From Prevotellaceae bacterium (GTDB lineage: Bacteria; Bacteroidota; Bacteroidia; Bacteroidales; UBA932): a stretch of 46,935 nucleotides of DNA. Below are positions 1 to 8,135 of the stretch, in pieces. Where the stretch lies: contig JAISBU010000062.1 in the NCBI GenBank assembly GCA_031266015.1, forward strand, positions 1 through 46,935, given 5' to 3'. A program made the position numbers and the translations under genes. The notes beneath the pieces are model-generated. The model was not told where the DNA came from, made no database searches, and was given only the letters and a program-made list of their open reading frames with translations. Each line of letters opens with the position of its first letter. Position 1 is the first letter of the stretch.

Positions 1-116
1 ACGCAAAATATCCGTAAAAAACAATAGGTAACGATAGAAAATTTATCAACAAAGTGAGTGTAAATAATTATATATAAATATATTATTTATTTTTGCTTTA
101 TGGTTGATTTTGTGGG

Positions 117-1487
117 CTATTTCCCAATACAGAATTTCTCAAATATATTCCCCAAAATATCATTGTCCGATATATCGCCCATAATGCTGCTGAGGTGCTG
201 TATTGCCTCTCGGATTTCAAAAGCAATGAGCTCTTCGCTTAGGTTTGAACCTAAGCCTTCCAGCGCTCGGATAAGCGCTTGTTGTGCATGAATGAATGCT
301 TCGTAGTGGCGAGCGTTGCTTACTACGCTATTGCGTTCTAAATTATCAGGGATTGCAGCATGTTTGAGCAGTGTTTGCTCCAGCTCCTGCAACCCGGTTT
401 TATTTTTTGCCGAAAGGGCGATATGGTTGAGAGTTGAGAATTGAGAGCTGAGGGTTGAAGGATTGTCTACTTTATTAACAGCAATAATCAGCTTCTGCTC
501 AGGTGTGAGCTGTAGCTGTATTTCTTCAACGCTTTTCAAAGTTTCGTGGCGGGTGGCATCGAGTAGTAAAATGACAATGGCTGCTTTGGCCATTTTTTCG
601 TATGTACGCTCAATGCCCAAGTTTTCTACATAGTCTGTGCTATGGCGAATACCTGCTGTGTCAATGAAGCGGAAAAGCGCTCCGCCGAGTGTAATGGTAT
701 CTTCAATGGCGTCACGAGTTGTACCTTCAATGTCGGAAACAAGCGCTTTCTCATCGTTGAGCAGAGCGTTGAGCAGGGTGCTTTTACCAACGTTGGGCGC
801 GCCAACAATGGCTACAGGAACACCTCGTTTAATAGCGTTGCCAACAGAGAATGAATCGGTCAGCTTTGCAATGAGGGTAATAATTTCTTGCAGCAGTTTT
901 TTCAGCTCGTCACGGTCGGCAAACTCTACATCCTCATCGGTAAAATCAAGCTCGAGTTCAATCATGCTGACAAAGTGCAACAGCTTATCACGTAAGCTGC
1001 GAATGTCGTTGGAGTAACCGCCCCGCATTTGCTGCATAGCCACGCTATGCATAGAGCGTGTGCTGGAGGCTATGAGGTCGCCAACCGCCTCGGCCTGCGC
1101 TAAATCTATTTTACCGTTGAGAAAAGCGCGCATGGTAAACTCGCCCGGCTGCGCCATACTTGCTCCGCTATGGATTAGCGCTTGTAAAATCTGCTGCTGA
1201 ATGTAGGTTGAACCGTGGCACGATATTTCTACCGTATTTTCTCCCGTAAATGAATGGGGAGCGTGAAAAACAGTAGCAATAACCTCATCTACTACATTAT
1301 TTTCAAAGACAATTTTTCCGAAATGCGCAGTGGCGGTTTTCTGCCCGAACAGCTTTTTACGGGAAGATGATACAAAAATCTTGTCGCAAATGTCAAAGGC
1401 TTGCTTGCCGCTTGCACGTATAACAGCAATGCCTCCCATTCCTGAGGGTGTAGAAATTGCGGCTATGGTGGATGTTAAATCAATCAT
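117..1487 (-). CDS. mnmE: tRNA modification GTPase MnmE
   Basis: MnmE works with MnmG to build the 5-carboxymethylaminomethyl group on wobble uridine 34 of certain tRNAs. The protein has an N-terminal tetrahydrofolate-binding domain (MIDLTSTIAAIS, then a GGIAVIR segment), a helical domain, and an inserted GTPase domain with G1 GAPNVGKS near residue 227, G3 DTAGI and G4 NKVD. It ends in CIGK, the family's C-terminal CxGK motif with the catalytic cysteine. The frame is open 29 codons further upstream, but I place the start at 1487 because family homology begins there and GGAGG lies at 1505-1501. That gives 456 residues, normal for the family. It is read alone, behind the terminator at 1559-1592. 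Function is certain from motifs; the start is very likely. Confidence 0.96.
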   Translation of the reverse strand: MIDLTSTIAAISTPSGMGGIAVIRASGKQAFDICDKIFVSSSRKKLFGQKTATAHFGKIVFENNVVDEVIATVFHAPHSFTGENTVEISCHGSTYIQQQILQALIHSGASMAQPGEFTMRAFLNGKIDLAQAEAVGDLIASSTRSMHSVAMQQMRGGYSNDIRSLRDKLLHFVSMIELELDFTDEDVEFADRDELKKLLQEIITLIAKLTDSFSVGNAIKRGVPVAIVGAPNVGKSTLLNALLNDEKALVSDIEGTTRDAIEDTITLGGALFRFIDTAGIRHSTDYVENLGIERTYEKMAKAAIVILLLDATRHETLKSVEEIQLQLTPEQKLIIAVNKVDNPSTLSSQFSTLNHIALSAKNKTGLQELEQTLLKHAAIPDNLERNSVVSNARHYEAFIHAQQALIRALEGLGSNLSEELIAFEIREAIQHLSSIMGDISDNDILGNIFEKFCIGK

Positions 1488-1558
1488 TGAAAAGGAAGTG
1501 CCTCCTGTAGCTCTGAAGTGTCTGGATATTTTGTGTAAAGTTACGCAAAGCCCGTAAA

Positions 1559-1592
1559 ACAAACAAGCCTCCAACCTTGGGGGCTTGTTTGT
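1559..1592 (-). terminator. Intrinsic terminator after the ackA-ptb operon
   Basis: An inverted repeat, ACAAACAAGCC against GGCTTGTTTGT with further pairing inside and a 6-nt loop, lies 21 bp past the ptb stop. On the minus strand it runs into GTTTGTTTTACGG, a modest T-rich tail. It separates the operon from mnmE. Confidence 0.75.
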
Positions 1593-1612
1593 GTATAGTT
1601 CTGAGAATCAGG

Positions 1613-2515
1613 TTATTTTGCCATTAGCGCGCCTAGTGCGATAGAGTATAGCTTTGTCATGGTAGTATCGCCGCGCGATGTAAGCACGCAGGGAGCTTTT
1701 GCTCCTACTACAATTCCTGCCAATTCTGCCTTTGTCAACTTGGTTGCTGCTTTGAAGAAGGCGTTAGCGGACTCTATATTTGGGAATACCATGCAGTCGG
1801 CATCTCCGGCAACAGGGCTTTTCAGCTTTTTAATTTCAACCGCCTCTTGGTCTAGCGCTACGTCAACGGCCAGCGGACCATCGATTTGTGCACCGCGAAT
1901 TTGTCCACGATCTGCCATTTTAGAGATAACAGCAGCATCAACGCACGCCTGCATTCCTGTAAGTACCTGCTCAGTTGCAGCTATGATAGCCACTTTCGGC
2001 TTTTCAATATCCAACAGCTTGGCAACGTTTATTACGTTGTTGGTCATGGTTACCTTTTGTCCGAATTCCGGAGCAGGAATAACCGCTATATCGCTAATTG
2101 TAAGCAACTTATGGTATGTTGGCACTTCCAATACGCACACGTGGCTAAGAGTTGCCTTTGGAGGAAGCAATCCTGTTTCCTTGTTTAGGATAGCGCGCAT
2201 GTATTTATCTGTGCTCACAAGACCTTTCATCAAAACAGCGGCCTCTCCATTGCGCACCATTTCAACCGCTTTTGCAGCAGCCTTTGCCTCATCGGCCTCT
2301 TGAACAATGGTAAACTTCTTTACCTCTATTTTTTCCTCGGCGCATACGGCTTTAATAGAGGTTTCATCACCAACCAAAATGCCCTCAATAAGTCCACGAT
2401 CAATAGCCATGCTAACGGCGCCAATGGTGTGCGAATCGTTTGCAAAGGCGGCTACCAGCTTCTTTTTTCCACGTGCTTTAACCTTTTCTACCAGCTGCTC
2501 TAATTTTGTTATCAT
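1613..2515 (-). CDS. ptb: Phosphate butyryltransferase/acetyltransferase family protein
   Basis: This 300-residue protein belongs to the phosphate acetyl/butyryltransferase family, which moves an acyl group between CoA and phosphate. The family core is visible: GEAAVLMKG near residue 90, the KGLVSTDKYMRAIL segment, the SHVCVLEVP segment, and an N-terminal VAAFANDSHTIGAV. Its length fits the Ptb branch rather than the long PTA with an N-terminal DRTGG domain. It follows ackA with a 56-bp gap and is cotranscribed, so the pair would make acyl-CoA into acyl-phosphate and then ATP plus acid. The frame allows a start 4 codons earlier (2527), but MITKLEQLVEKVK at 2515 looks more natural. Acetyl versus butyryl preference cannot be read from sequence; the acetate kinase partner favours acetyl or mixed use. 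Confidence 0.88.
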   Translation of the reverse strand: MITKLEQLVEKVKARGKKKLVAAFANDSHTIGAVSMAIDRGLIEGILVGDETSIKAVCAEEKIEVKKFTIVQEADEAKAAAKAVEMVRNGEAAVLMKGLVSTDKYMRAILNKETGLLPPKATLSHVCVLEVPTYHKLLTISDIAVIPAPEFGQKVTMTNNVINVAKLLDIEKPKVAIIAATEQVLTGMQACVDAAVISKMADRGQIRGAQIDGPLAVDVALDQEAVEIKKLKSPVAGDADCMVFPNIESANAFFKAATKLTKAELAGIVVGAKAPCVLTSRGDTTMTKLYSIALGALMAK

Positions 2516-2571
2516 TTTGAATATCAATTAGTTATTTTGAGTTATACGTGCTTGTTCTGCTACAACCGGCT

Positions 2572-3792
2572 TTACTCTTTTCCTATTTTTTCTACAATGG
2601 CCATTGTATCCAGCGCAATCACCAGCTCTTCATTTGTGGTGATGCACATAACCTTTACCTTAGAGCTGGGCTTGGTTAGAAGCAAATCTTTACCCCGTGC
2701 GCCGCGGTTGATTTCACTGTTAAAATCTACGCCCATGAATGATAGTCCGGTTGATACCAGCTCTCTGGTGTGGCCATCGTTTTCGCCGATACCACCTGTA
2801 AAAATCAGCAGATCCATGCCGTCCATAGCAGCAGCGTGTGCTCCAACAAACTTCTTTACACGGTAGTAGAACATATCCAAGGCTAGCTGAGCCCGCTCGT
2901 TACCTTCTGCCGCAGCTTCTTCAAGGTCGCGCATGTCGCTGGACAGACCGGATATTCCAATCATACCGCCACGCTTGTTTACCATGTCGCTCAAGCCCTT
3001 CAGGTTCATGTTTTCCTTTTCGCCAAGGAAGAACAAAACTCCCGGATCAACAGCGCCGCTGCGGGTTCCCATCATAAGGCCATCTACCGGTGTAAATCCC
3101 ATAGAGGTATCTACAGATTTACCTTTGCAAATAGAGGCAATAGACGCTCCGCCGCCAAGGTGGCAGGTCACAATATTTATGGCGTTGAAATCCAATCCTA
3201 GAATTTTGCAAGCCTTTTGCGCTACATACCTGTGGCTGGTACCGTGAAATCCGTAGCGACGCACCCTGTATTGCTCATAGTACTTGTAGGGAATACCGTA
3301 CATGAAAGCCTTAGCCGGCATGGTCTGGTGGAATGATGTATCGAAAACACCTACCTGCGGAACGTTGGGCAATATTCTTTCCATTGCCATAATTCCCTTC
3401 AGGTTAGCAGGGTTATGCAACGGAGCAAGATCGAAACATTTTTCGATAGTTTGCTTTACCTTATCGGTTATAAGTACGCTGCCTGTAAAGTGCTCACCGC
3501 CGTGCACCACACGGTGGCCAACGGCCGAAACCTCATTAATGTCCTGTAGTACACCATGTTGCTGGTCAACAAGGGCTTTCAAAATAAGCTCAATTCCCTC
3601 CGTATGGCCGGGCAAATCTTGCTTAATTTCAACCTTTCTCTTGCCGACAGGCTTATGCTTAAGCACGCCTTCGGTAAGCCCAATGCGCTCCACAAGTCCC
3701 GAAGCCAGCAAGTTGTGGTTGTCTGCATTTTGCATTTTAATAACCTGATACTTGATAGACGAGCTGCCGCAGTTAAGCACCAAAATTGTCAT
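2572..3792 (-). CDS. ackA: Acetate kinase
   Basis: Acetate kinase transfers phosphate between acetyl-phosphate and ADP, giving ATP in fermentation. At 406 residues the length is typical. Visible signatures are N-terminal VLNCGSSSIKY, HRVVHGGE near residue 91, DTSFH, RRYGFHGTSHRYV, HLGGGASIA, the GTRSGAVDPG stretch, and C-terminal FTGGIGEN. These are AckA rather than Buk motifs; butyrate kinases normally open with a NPGSTSTK-type segment. It is the first gene of a two-gene operon with ptb. The usual family wording HLGNG reads HLGGG here, a small deviation. The roughly 300-bp leader contains a perfect 14-bp palindrome at 3901-3914 that could be an operator. Confidence 0.95.
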   Translation of the reverse strand: MTILVLNCGSSSIKYQVIKMQNADNHNLLASGLVERIGLTEGVLKHKPVGKRKVEIKQDLPGHTEGIELILKALVDQQHGVLQDINEVSAVGHRVVHGGEHFTGSVLITDKVKQTIEKCFDLAPLHNPANLKGIMAMERILPNVPQVGVFDTSFHQTMPAKAFMYGIPYKYYEQYRVRRYGFHGTSHRYVAQKACKILGLDFNAINIVTCHLGGGASIASICKGKSVDTSMGFTPVDGLMMGTRSGAVDPGVLFFLGEKENMNLKGLSDMVNKRGGMIGISGLSSDMRDLEEAAAEGNERAQLALDMFYYRVKKFVGAHAAAMDGMDLLIFTGGIGENDGHTRELVSTGLSFMGVDFNSEINRGARGKDLLLTKPSSKVKVMCITTNEELVIALDTMAIVEKIGKE

Positions 3793-4092
3793 GATGTGGT
3801 AGGTTTTGAGGTTTTATTTTGTAGGATGAAAAAAGCGAAGCAAGCTGATAGAAGTTGGATAAAACAGTATATGAAAAATTTTATGTATGTCAGCAATGAC
3901 CGTGTGCGCACACGAAATTCCTATTTGCCTAAAACCCAACAAATCCATGCTTGTAAAGTTAAGCGAATTTTTTGGCTTATAAAAATATTTTACAACAAAA
4001 GCTTATTGACCGGTCGACCAAATTCTGATGTTTTTTGATGAGAATGAGGCGCTAACTAATTGATTATTAATATAATATATTATTTTAACAAG
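3793..4092. other. Intergenic leader of ackA-ptb
   Basis: About 300 bp without a gene. It carries the ackA promoter region; TAACTTTAC on the minus strand near 3963-3955 is a near-match to the TAnnTTTG element. It also has the palindrome at 3901-3914 and an AT-rich stretch at 4060-4090. I see no RNA gene or ORF I trust. Confidence 0.6.
3901..3914. promoter_or_regulatory. Perfect 14-bp palindrome upstream of ackA
   Basis: CGTGTGCGCACACG reads the same on both strands. It lies 109 bp before the ackA start and about 40 bp past the possible TAACTTTAC promoter element. Its placement would suit a dimeric regulator acting as a roadblock or repressor. No regulator is known from this window. Confidence 0.35.
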
Positions 4093-4126
4093 AAAACCTC
4101 GCACGTTAAAAAATGTGCGAGGTTTT
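4093..4126 (-). terminator. Intrinsic terminator after the DEAD-box helicase
   Basis: AAAACCTCGCAC and GTGCGAGGTTTT form a 12-bp perfect stem around a 10-nt loop. It begins 67 bp past the helicase stop. Both flanks are A/T-rich, so it may act in both directions. Confidence 0.85.
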
Positions 4127-4193
4127 TCGTCATTTTGCGGATATTAAAATGGTTGATGCCGCAATAGTTCTCATCCGGAAGCAGGTTGTTTTT

Positions 4194-5951
4194 TTAACTT
4201 CTTCCTCTTTTATCGCCACGTTTTCCATCACCATAAGAGCGCTTGCGGTCGCCGCCTTCGCCTCCTGAGCGACGGAATCCGCCACGGAATCCACCACCTT
4301 CGCCACCACGCCTGTAGCCACGTCCACGTCCGCCACCTTCTCCAGTAGCGGGCTTAGACATTTCAGCCAGCGGCTTGTCGCCCGAACGGAGCTCATTAAG
4401 TGAGCGAAGAGCTTCTTCCGCATCTTCAAAAGGTACGGTGGCAAAAGAGAAAGCGTCCATCACCTTGACGTCATCAATCTTGCTGCCGGTTAGCTTGGTG
4501 TTTTCGGTAAGAAATTCCACCAAACTTTTAGGCGTCATATCGTCAAGCTTGCCAAGAGCAATGAACAGGCGGGCGGTACCGCGCTTGTCGACCTTAAATG
4601 AACGGATTTCGGAGTAGTTCTTTACATCCAGCTCGTTCTTGTAAGCCAGACGGATAATGGCGGCTAACGCAACTTCTGCGCCATGCTCTTCAATGATTTC
4701 TGTGGCCAACGGTAAATATTCGCCATAGGTATTGAGCTCAATAATATTGGCCAGCTCATCTTTAATGCGTGTACGCTTAATGGCCACAACATCCTCTGCG
4801 TTAGGCAGCTTCTCCTTGCGAATGGTAGTCTTGATTACCTTCTGCATCTGCATCAACATGCGGTACTCGTTGGGAGATATAAAGGTAATGGCGGTTCCTT
4901 CCTTACCCGCGCGTCCCGTACGGCCAATGCGGTGTACGTATGAATCAAAATCCTGTGGAAGCGAGTAGTTTATTACGTGGGTCAGGTCGCTAATGTCGAT
5001 ACCACGGGCGGCAACATCCGTAGCAACAAGAATGTTGATCTGTTTTTTGCGGAAGCGCAATAGAATTTTTTCACGTGCCAGCTGCGTAAGGTCGCCATGC
5101 AAACCATCTGCCTCATAGCCGCGCGCCAGCAAATGACTAACAACCTCATCTACAGATACTTTTGTGCGACAAAAAACCAAGCCGTAAAACTCAGGCTCCA
5201 CGTCTATAATACGGGTAAGCGCGTCGAAGCGGTCGTTAACGCCAACCTCAAAGTAGATTTGGTCGGTCAGGTTGGTAGTTAGCTGCTTTGCCTCTACCTT
5301 CAAATGCTCTATATCACGCATGTACTTTTTGGCCAGCCTGGCAATGCGGTCGGGCATGGTGGCCGAGAACAGCATAACGCGGCGATCGTCGGGGGTTTCC
5401 TTGAAAATACTTTCGATATCGTCGACAAAACCCATGTTGAGCATTTCATCTGCTTCGTCCAAAATGAACCAGCGAATGCTGCTCAAGTCAAGGCTGCCGC
5501 GATTCATGTGATCGAGGACACGGCCGGGAGTACCTACCACAATGTCTACCCCTTTTTTCAGGCGGCGCAGCTGCTCGGATATTGACGCACCACCGTAAAT
5601 GGTGGCAACGCTCATGCTGCGGGTTCCCTTAAAAGAAATAAGCTCGTCGCTAACCTGCAAGGCAAGCTCACGTGTAGGCGCCAAAATGAGCGCTTGCACC
5701 TTACCGCTGGGCTCCAGCTGCTCCATAATGGGCAGACCGAATGCGGCGGTTTTTCCGGTACCGGTTTGCGCTTGTGCGATAATGTCTTTATCGCCGCGTA
5801 GCAATGCCGGAATGGCAAGACGTTGAATAGGAGATGGCGTTTCGAAGCCTTTTGCCTTAAGCGCGGCAAGGGTGGCATCGGATAATCCGAAGTCTTTAAA
5901 GTCCAAAACTTCGTAAGCCTCGCTGGATGTGTTTTCCATATGTTCTTTCAT
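4194..5951 (-). CDS. deaD: DEAD-box ATP-dependent RNA helicase with DbpA-type RNA-binding domain
   Basis: This RNA helicase is likely used in ribosome assembly, RNA decay and cold adaptation. In order it shows a Q motif (residues 38-44), motif I AQTGTGKT (61-68), PTREL, TPGRVLDH, DEAD (165-168), SAT, and the helicase C domain with HRIGRTGR. A DbpA-like RRM follows (about 480-545; ARLFIALGKLDDM and a VMDAFSFATVPFEDA stretch), then a glycine/arginine-rich tail of RGG repeats. At 585 residues it matches CsdA/DeaD-type proteins of Bacteroidetes. A start four codons later (5939) is possible. A promoter-like TATCTTTG at 6179-6172 would give a leader of about 210 nt, as is common in cold-shock helicase genes. 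Confidence 0.93.
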   Translation of the reverse strand: MKEHMENTSSEAYEVLDFKDFGLSDATLAALKAKGFETPSPIQRLAIPALLRGDKDIIAQAQTGTGKTAAFGLPIMEQLEPSGKVQALILAPTRELALQVSDELISFKGTRSMSVATIYGGASISEQLRRLKKGVDIVVGTPGRVLDHMNRGSLDLSSIRWFILDEADEMLNMGFVDDIESIFKETPDDRRVMLFSATMPDRIARLAKKYMRDIEHLKVEAKQLTTNLTDQIYFEVGVNDRFDALTRIIDVEPEFYGLVFCRTKVSVDEVVSHLLARGYEADGLHGDLTQLAREKILLRFRKKQINILVATDVAARGIDISDLTHVINYSLPQDFDSYVHRIGRTGRAGKEGTAITFISPNEYRMLMQMQKVIKTTIRKEKLPNAEDVVAIKRTRIKDELANIIELNTYGEYLPLATEIIEEHGAEVALAAIIRLAYKNELDVKNYSEIRSFKVDKRGTARLFIALGKLDDMTPKSLVEFLTENTKLTGSKIDDVKVMDAFSFATVPFEDAEEALRSLNELRSGDKPLAEMSKPATGEGGGRGRGYRRGGEGGGFRGGFRRSGGEGGDRKRSYGDGKRGDKRGRS

Positions 5952-6003
5952 TTTTTGTGAAGTAAAGTCGAGTGATTATTTGTCGTTGCGGACTTGATCC
6001 GCC

Positions 6004-6038
6004 ATCTCCTGTCGGCGATATCGCTGTTTACAGGAGAT
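6004..6038. repeat. Hairpin in the helicase leader, REP-like
   Basis: ATCTCCTGT and ACAGGAGAT form a perfect 9-bp stem with a 17-nt loop. The flanking text TTGCGGACTTGATCCGCC resembles the repeat seen at 21146-21166, so this is probably a dispersed palindromic repeat lying in the transcribed leader. Confidence 0.5.
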
Positions 6039-6171
6039 TCTGCGCCAAGTACGGAATGACATCTCTCAATCGCTCCAAATCGGGTTAAACTGCTGGGCGA
6101 TCTCTCACAAATACGAAAAAACGACGGATTTTCAGATGCAGATGAGCTCTCACCCTGGGTGAATTTGGGCG

Positions 6172-6179
6172 CAAAGATA
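6172..6179 (-). promoter_or_regulatory. Bacteroidetes -7 element TATCTTTG, helicase promoter
   Basis: The minus strand reads TATCTTTG, matching TAnnTTTG exactly. No clear TTTG -33 box is present, only TTTAG at the right distance. Transcription would start near 6164. Confidence 0.5.
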
Positions 6180-6252
6180 GTGAAATAATTGATAACTAAA
6201 AATTAAAGGCAATTTATTATTGACGATTTACAATTTACCGGTGTGTGCGTTG

Positions 6253-6376
6253 TCACCCTGAGCTTGTCGAAGGTCAGCGAAGCTAATCTCTAATGGCAGG
6301 AGGTTGCAGGTCGAGCCCACAATGACGTGGGTTGTGGGGTTTTTCCTCATCGCATCCTTCGACAAGTTCAGGGTGA
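6253..6376. repeat. Inverted pair of dispersed CCTGAGCTTGTCGAAGG-type repeats
   Basis: TCACCCTGAGCTTGTCGAAG at 6253-6272 recurs inverted at 6354-6376 as CCTTCGACAAGTTCAGGGTG, with about 80 bp between. The same core appears in degenerate form near 21080, 34282 and 34704. Confidence 0.7.
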
Positions 6377-6528
6377 TTGTCTGAAATATTTCACGTAATT
6401 TATTTAGGTTCAAGATGCGAATATAAATGATTATATTTGTTATCTAATTGAATTAAAGTGTATAATAAGTATTTGCAGACAGGAAATAAAACGAATATTA
6501 ACCCGCCAACTTTTTTCAGGACATGACA

Positions 6529-7950
6529 TTAAAAGAACTTCTTGTCGAAGTTGACAAGGTAAAGTTGTTCCGTAGCACGAGTTACCGCGGTGTAAAGCCA
6601 ACGCTGGAACTCCACGTTTATCATATCATCGGTAAGGTAGCCGTGATCTACAAATACGGCTTTCCACTGTCCACCTTGAGCCTTATGGCAGGTAATGGCG
6701 TATGCATGTTTCACCTGCAGCGCGCTAAAGTAAGGATCTGTTTTTACCGCCGCATATCTTTGTGCTGCAGTTTTCAGATCAGCATAGTCAGCCATCACGC
6801 TATTGTACAAATCTCTACTCTGGGGGGTTGAAAGCGCCGCGCTTTCCATGCTCAACGTATTGAGCATCAAGCGACAATCCAGCTCAACATCATTGTAATC
6901 CGGCAGGCTGATGGTAGCATCTACAAAACGCAGGCCGTGCATTTCCATGTGCCTACGTAATCTAGACACTTCAACAATATCGCCGTTAGCAATAAAGTCA
7001 ACTTCCTTAGCCAATTCCGGATCTTTTTCTACCCAGCTGTAGCTATTTTTCACAACCATAAGACGGTCGCCCTGCACAAGCTCCTCCTCTTTGCCCAAAA
7101 TCTGAGCGCGAATTCCGGCGTTATACCGATTTGCCTGCTTGTTGGAGCGCGTAATTACCATTACCTCCTCCACGCCATAGCGGCCATACGCACTAGCCAG
7201 CTCCTCAATCAAATCGGCTCCGGATATTTTGTGGACGTCGTTGAAATTATCCAAGCTTAACTTCGGAAATTCAGCTCCTCTCTCCTCTATTTTGTCACGG
7301 ATTCGGGTTGCGTTGTAAAGAATGCCGGAGTTTTCGGCTTGACGTACAACTTCTCGCAAAAACACTTGCCCGCTCTTTCCGTAGTAAGCCAGCTCTTTTT
7401 CATCCAGCGCCGGGCTAAGGTTAAGCCCCACGGGAGGAAGCTGCGCCTTGTCTCCTACCAAAACAAGCTTGCAGCTCTTACCCATTCGCACGTATGCAAT
7501 CAAATCATCGAGCAAGCGTCCGGAGCCAAAAACCGACTGCTCAAGGCTGCTGTTGGAAATCATTGAAGCTTCATCAACCACAAACACAGCATTGGTCATC
7601 AGGTTGGCGTTGAGCTTAAATGTACCTACCCCGTCACGCATGTTGGCCTGACGGTAAATTTTTTTATGAATAGTAAACGCAGCATGTCCCGAATACTGAG
7701 ACATAACTTTAGCGGCTCGCCCTGTGGGAGCCAGCAGCGCCACGGGCTGCTTAAGCTCCCGTAATACTCGCACCAGGGCGCCAATAACAGTTGTTTTACC
7801 CGTACCGGCATAACCATTGAGCACAAAAATATCCCCTCCCTTGGGGTTGGTAAGATAATCCGCCAGGTTGGCAATAAGCAACTCCTGGTCAGCTGTAGGA
7901 TCAAACCCCAGCTGAACCCGAATCAGATTAGCGATGTGCCTGTTTAACAT
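6529..7950 (-). CDS. RecD/Pif1-like ATP-dependent DNA helicase (UvrD_C_2 family)
   Basis: A superfamily 1 helicase probably acting in DNA repair or recombination. Walker A GYAGTGKTT lies at residues 46-54, then LLAPTGRAA, the Walker B stretch FVVDEAS, and GDKAQLPPVG. The C-terminus has HAYAITCHKAQGGQW and LYTAVTRATEQLYLV, typical of UvrD_C_2 domains. At 473 residues it is much shorter than RecD of RecBCD (about 610), and no recB or recC is near, so it is a stand-alone helicase common in Bacteroidetes. The frame extends 14 codons upstream, but I choose MLNRHIANLI at 7950. A promoter-like TACTTTTG lies at 8073-8066, divergent from the next gene. Confidence 0.85.
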   Translation of the reverse strand: MLNRHIANLIRVQLGFDPTADQELLIANLADYLTNPKGGDIFVLNGYAGTGKTTVIGALVRVLRELKQPVALLAPTGRAAKVMSQYSGHAAFTIHKKIYRQANMRDGVGTFKLNANLMTNAVFVVDEASMISNSSLEQSVFGSGRLLDDLIAYVRMGKSCKLVLVGDKAQLPPVGLNLSPALDEKELAYYGKSGQVFLREVVRQAENSGILYNATRIRDKIEERGAEFPKLSLDNFNDVHKISGADLIEELASAYGRYGVEEVMVITRSNKQANRYNAGIRAQILGKEEELVQGDRLMVVKNSYSWVEKDPELAKEVDFIANGDIVEVSRLRRHMEMHGLRFVDATISLPDYNDVELDCRLMLNTLSMESAALSTPQSRDLYNSVMADYADLKTAAQRYAAVKTDPYFSALQVKHAYAITCHKAQGGQWKAVFVDHGYLTDDMINVEFQRWLYTAVTRATEQLYLVNFDKKFF

Positions 7951-8065
7951 CCGTTGTAAATCAAAGAAAAAAACGTAAAACTTAAGGTGCACTCTCTCAA
8001 GTAAATAAGAAAGATATTCTCAACACCTTAGCATGTTCTATCCAATTACTTAAAGTTTTTATGCA

Positions 8066-8073
8066 CAAAAGTA
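8066..8073 (-). promoter_or_regulatory. -7 element TACTTTTG for the helicase gene
   Basis: This is an exact TAnnTTTG match on the minus strand, 116 bp before the chosen start at 7950. It is back to back with the plus-strand element at 8094-8101. Confidence 0.45.
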
Positions 8074-8093
8074 AGCATAATGATTTTTTTTAC

Positions 8094-8101
8094 TAAATTT
8101 G
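8094..8101 (+). promoter_or_regulatory. -7 element TAAATTTG for the 8136 gene
   Basis: This exact TAnnTTTG match gives transcription starting near 8108, about 28 nt before the ATG. It begins the 8136-DUF3822-rsmD operon. Confidence 0.55.
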
Positions 8102-8135
8102 TACCTTATAGTTTCATAAAACTCGTTAACCCAAG

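Larger units (their letters stand above)
5952..6528. other. Intergenic region with leader and dispersed repeats
   Basis: A 577-bp spacer between two minus-strand genes. It contains the probable helicase leader with a hairpin (6004-6038), one promoter element, and an inverted pair of dispersed repeats (6253-6376). The 61-codon open frame across 6228-6413 translates these repeats and is not a credible gene. Confidence 0.6.

Noticed and set aside
2572..3792. Butyrate kinase as product of the kinase gene beside ptb
   Set aside because: All motifs (VLNCGSSSIKY, HRVVHGGE, RRYGFHGTSHRYV) are those of acetate kinase.
6228..6413. 61-codon minus-strand frame with FADLRQAQGDN text
   Set aside because: This is the translation of the dispersed CCTGAGCTTGTCGAAGG repeat, a well-known kind of false ORF.
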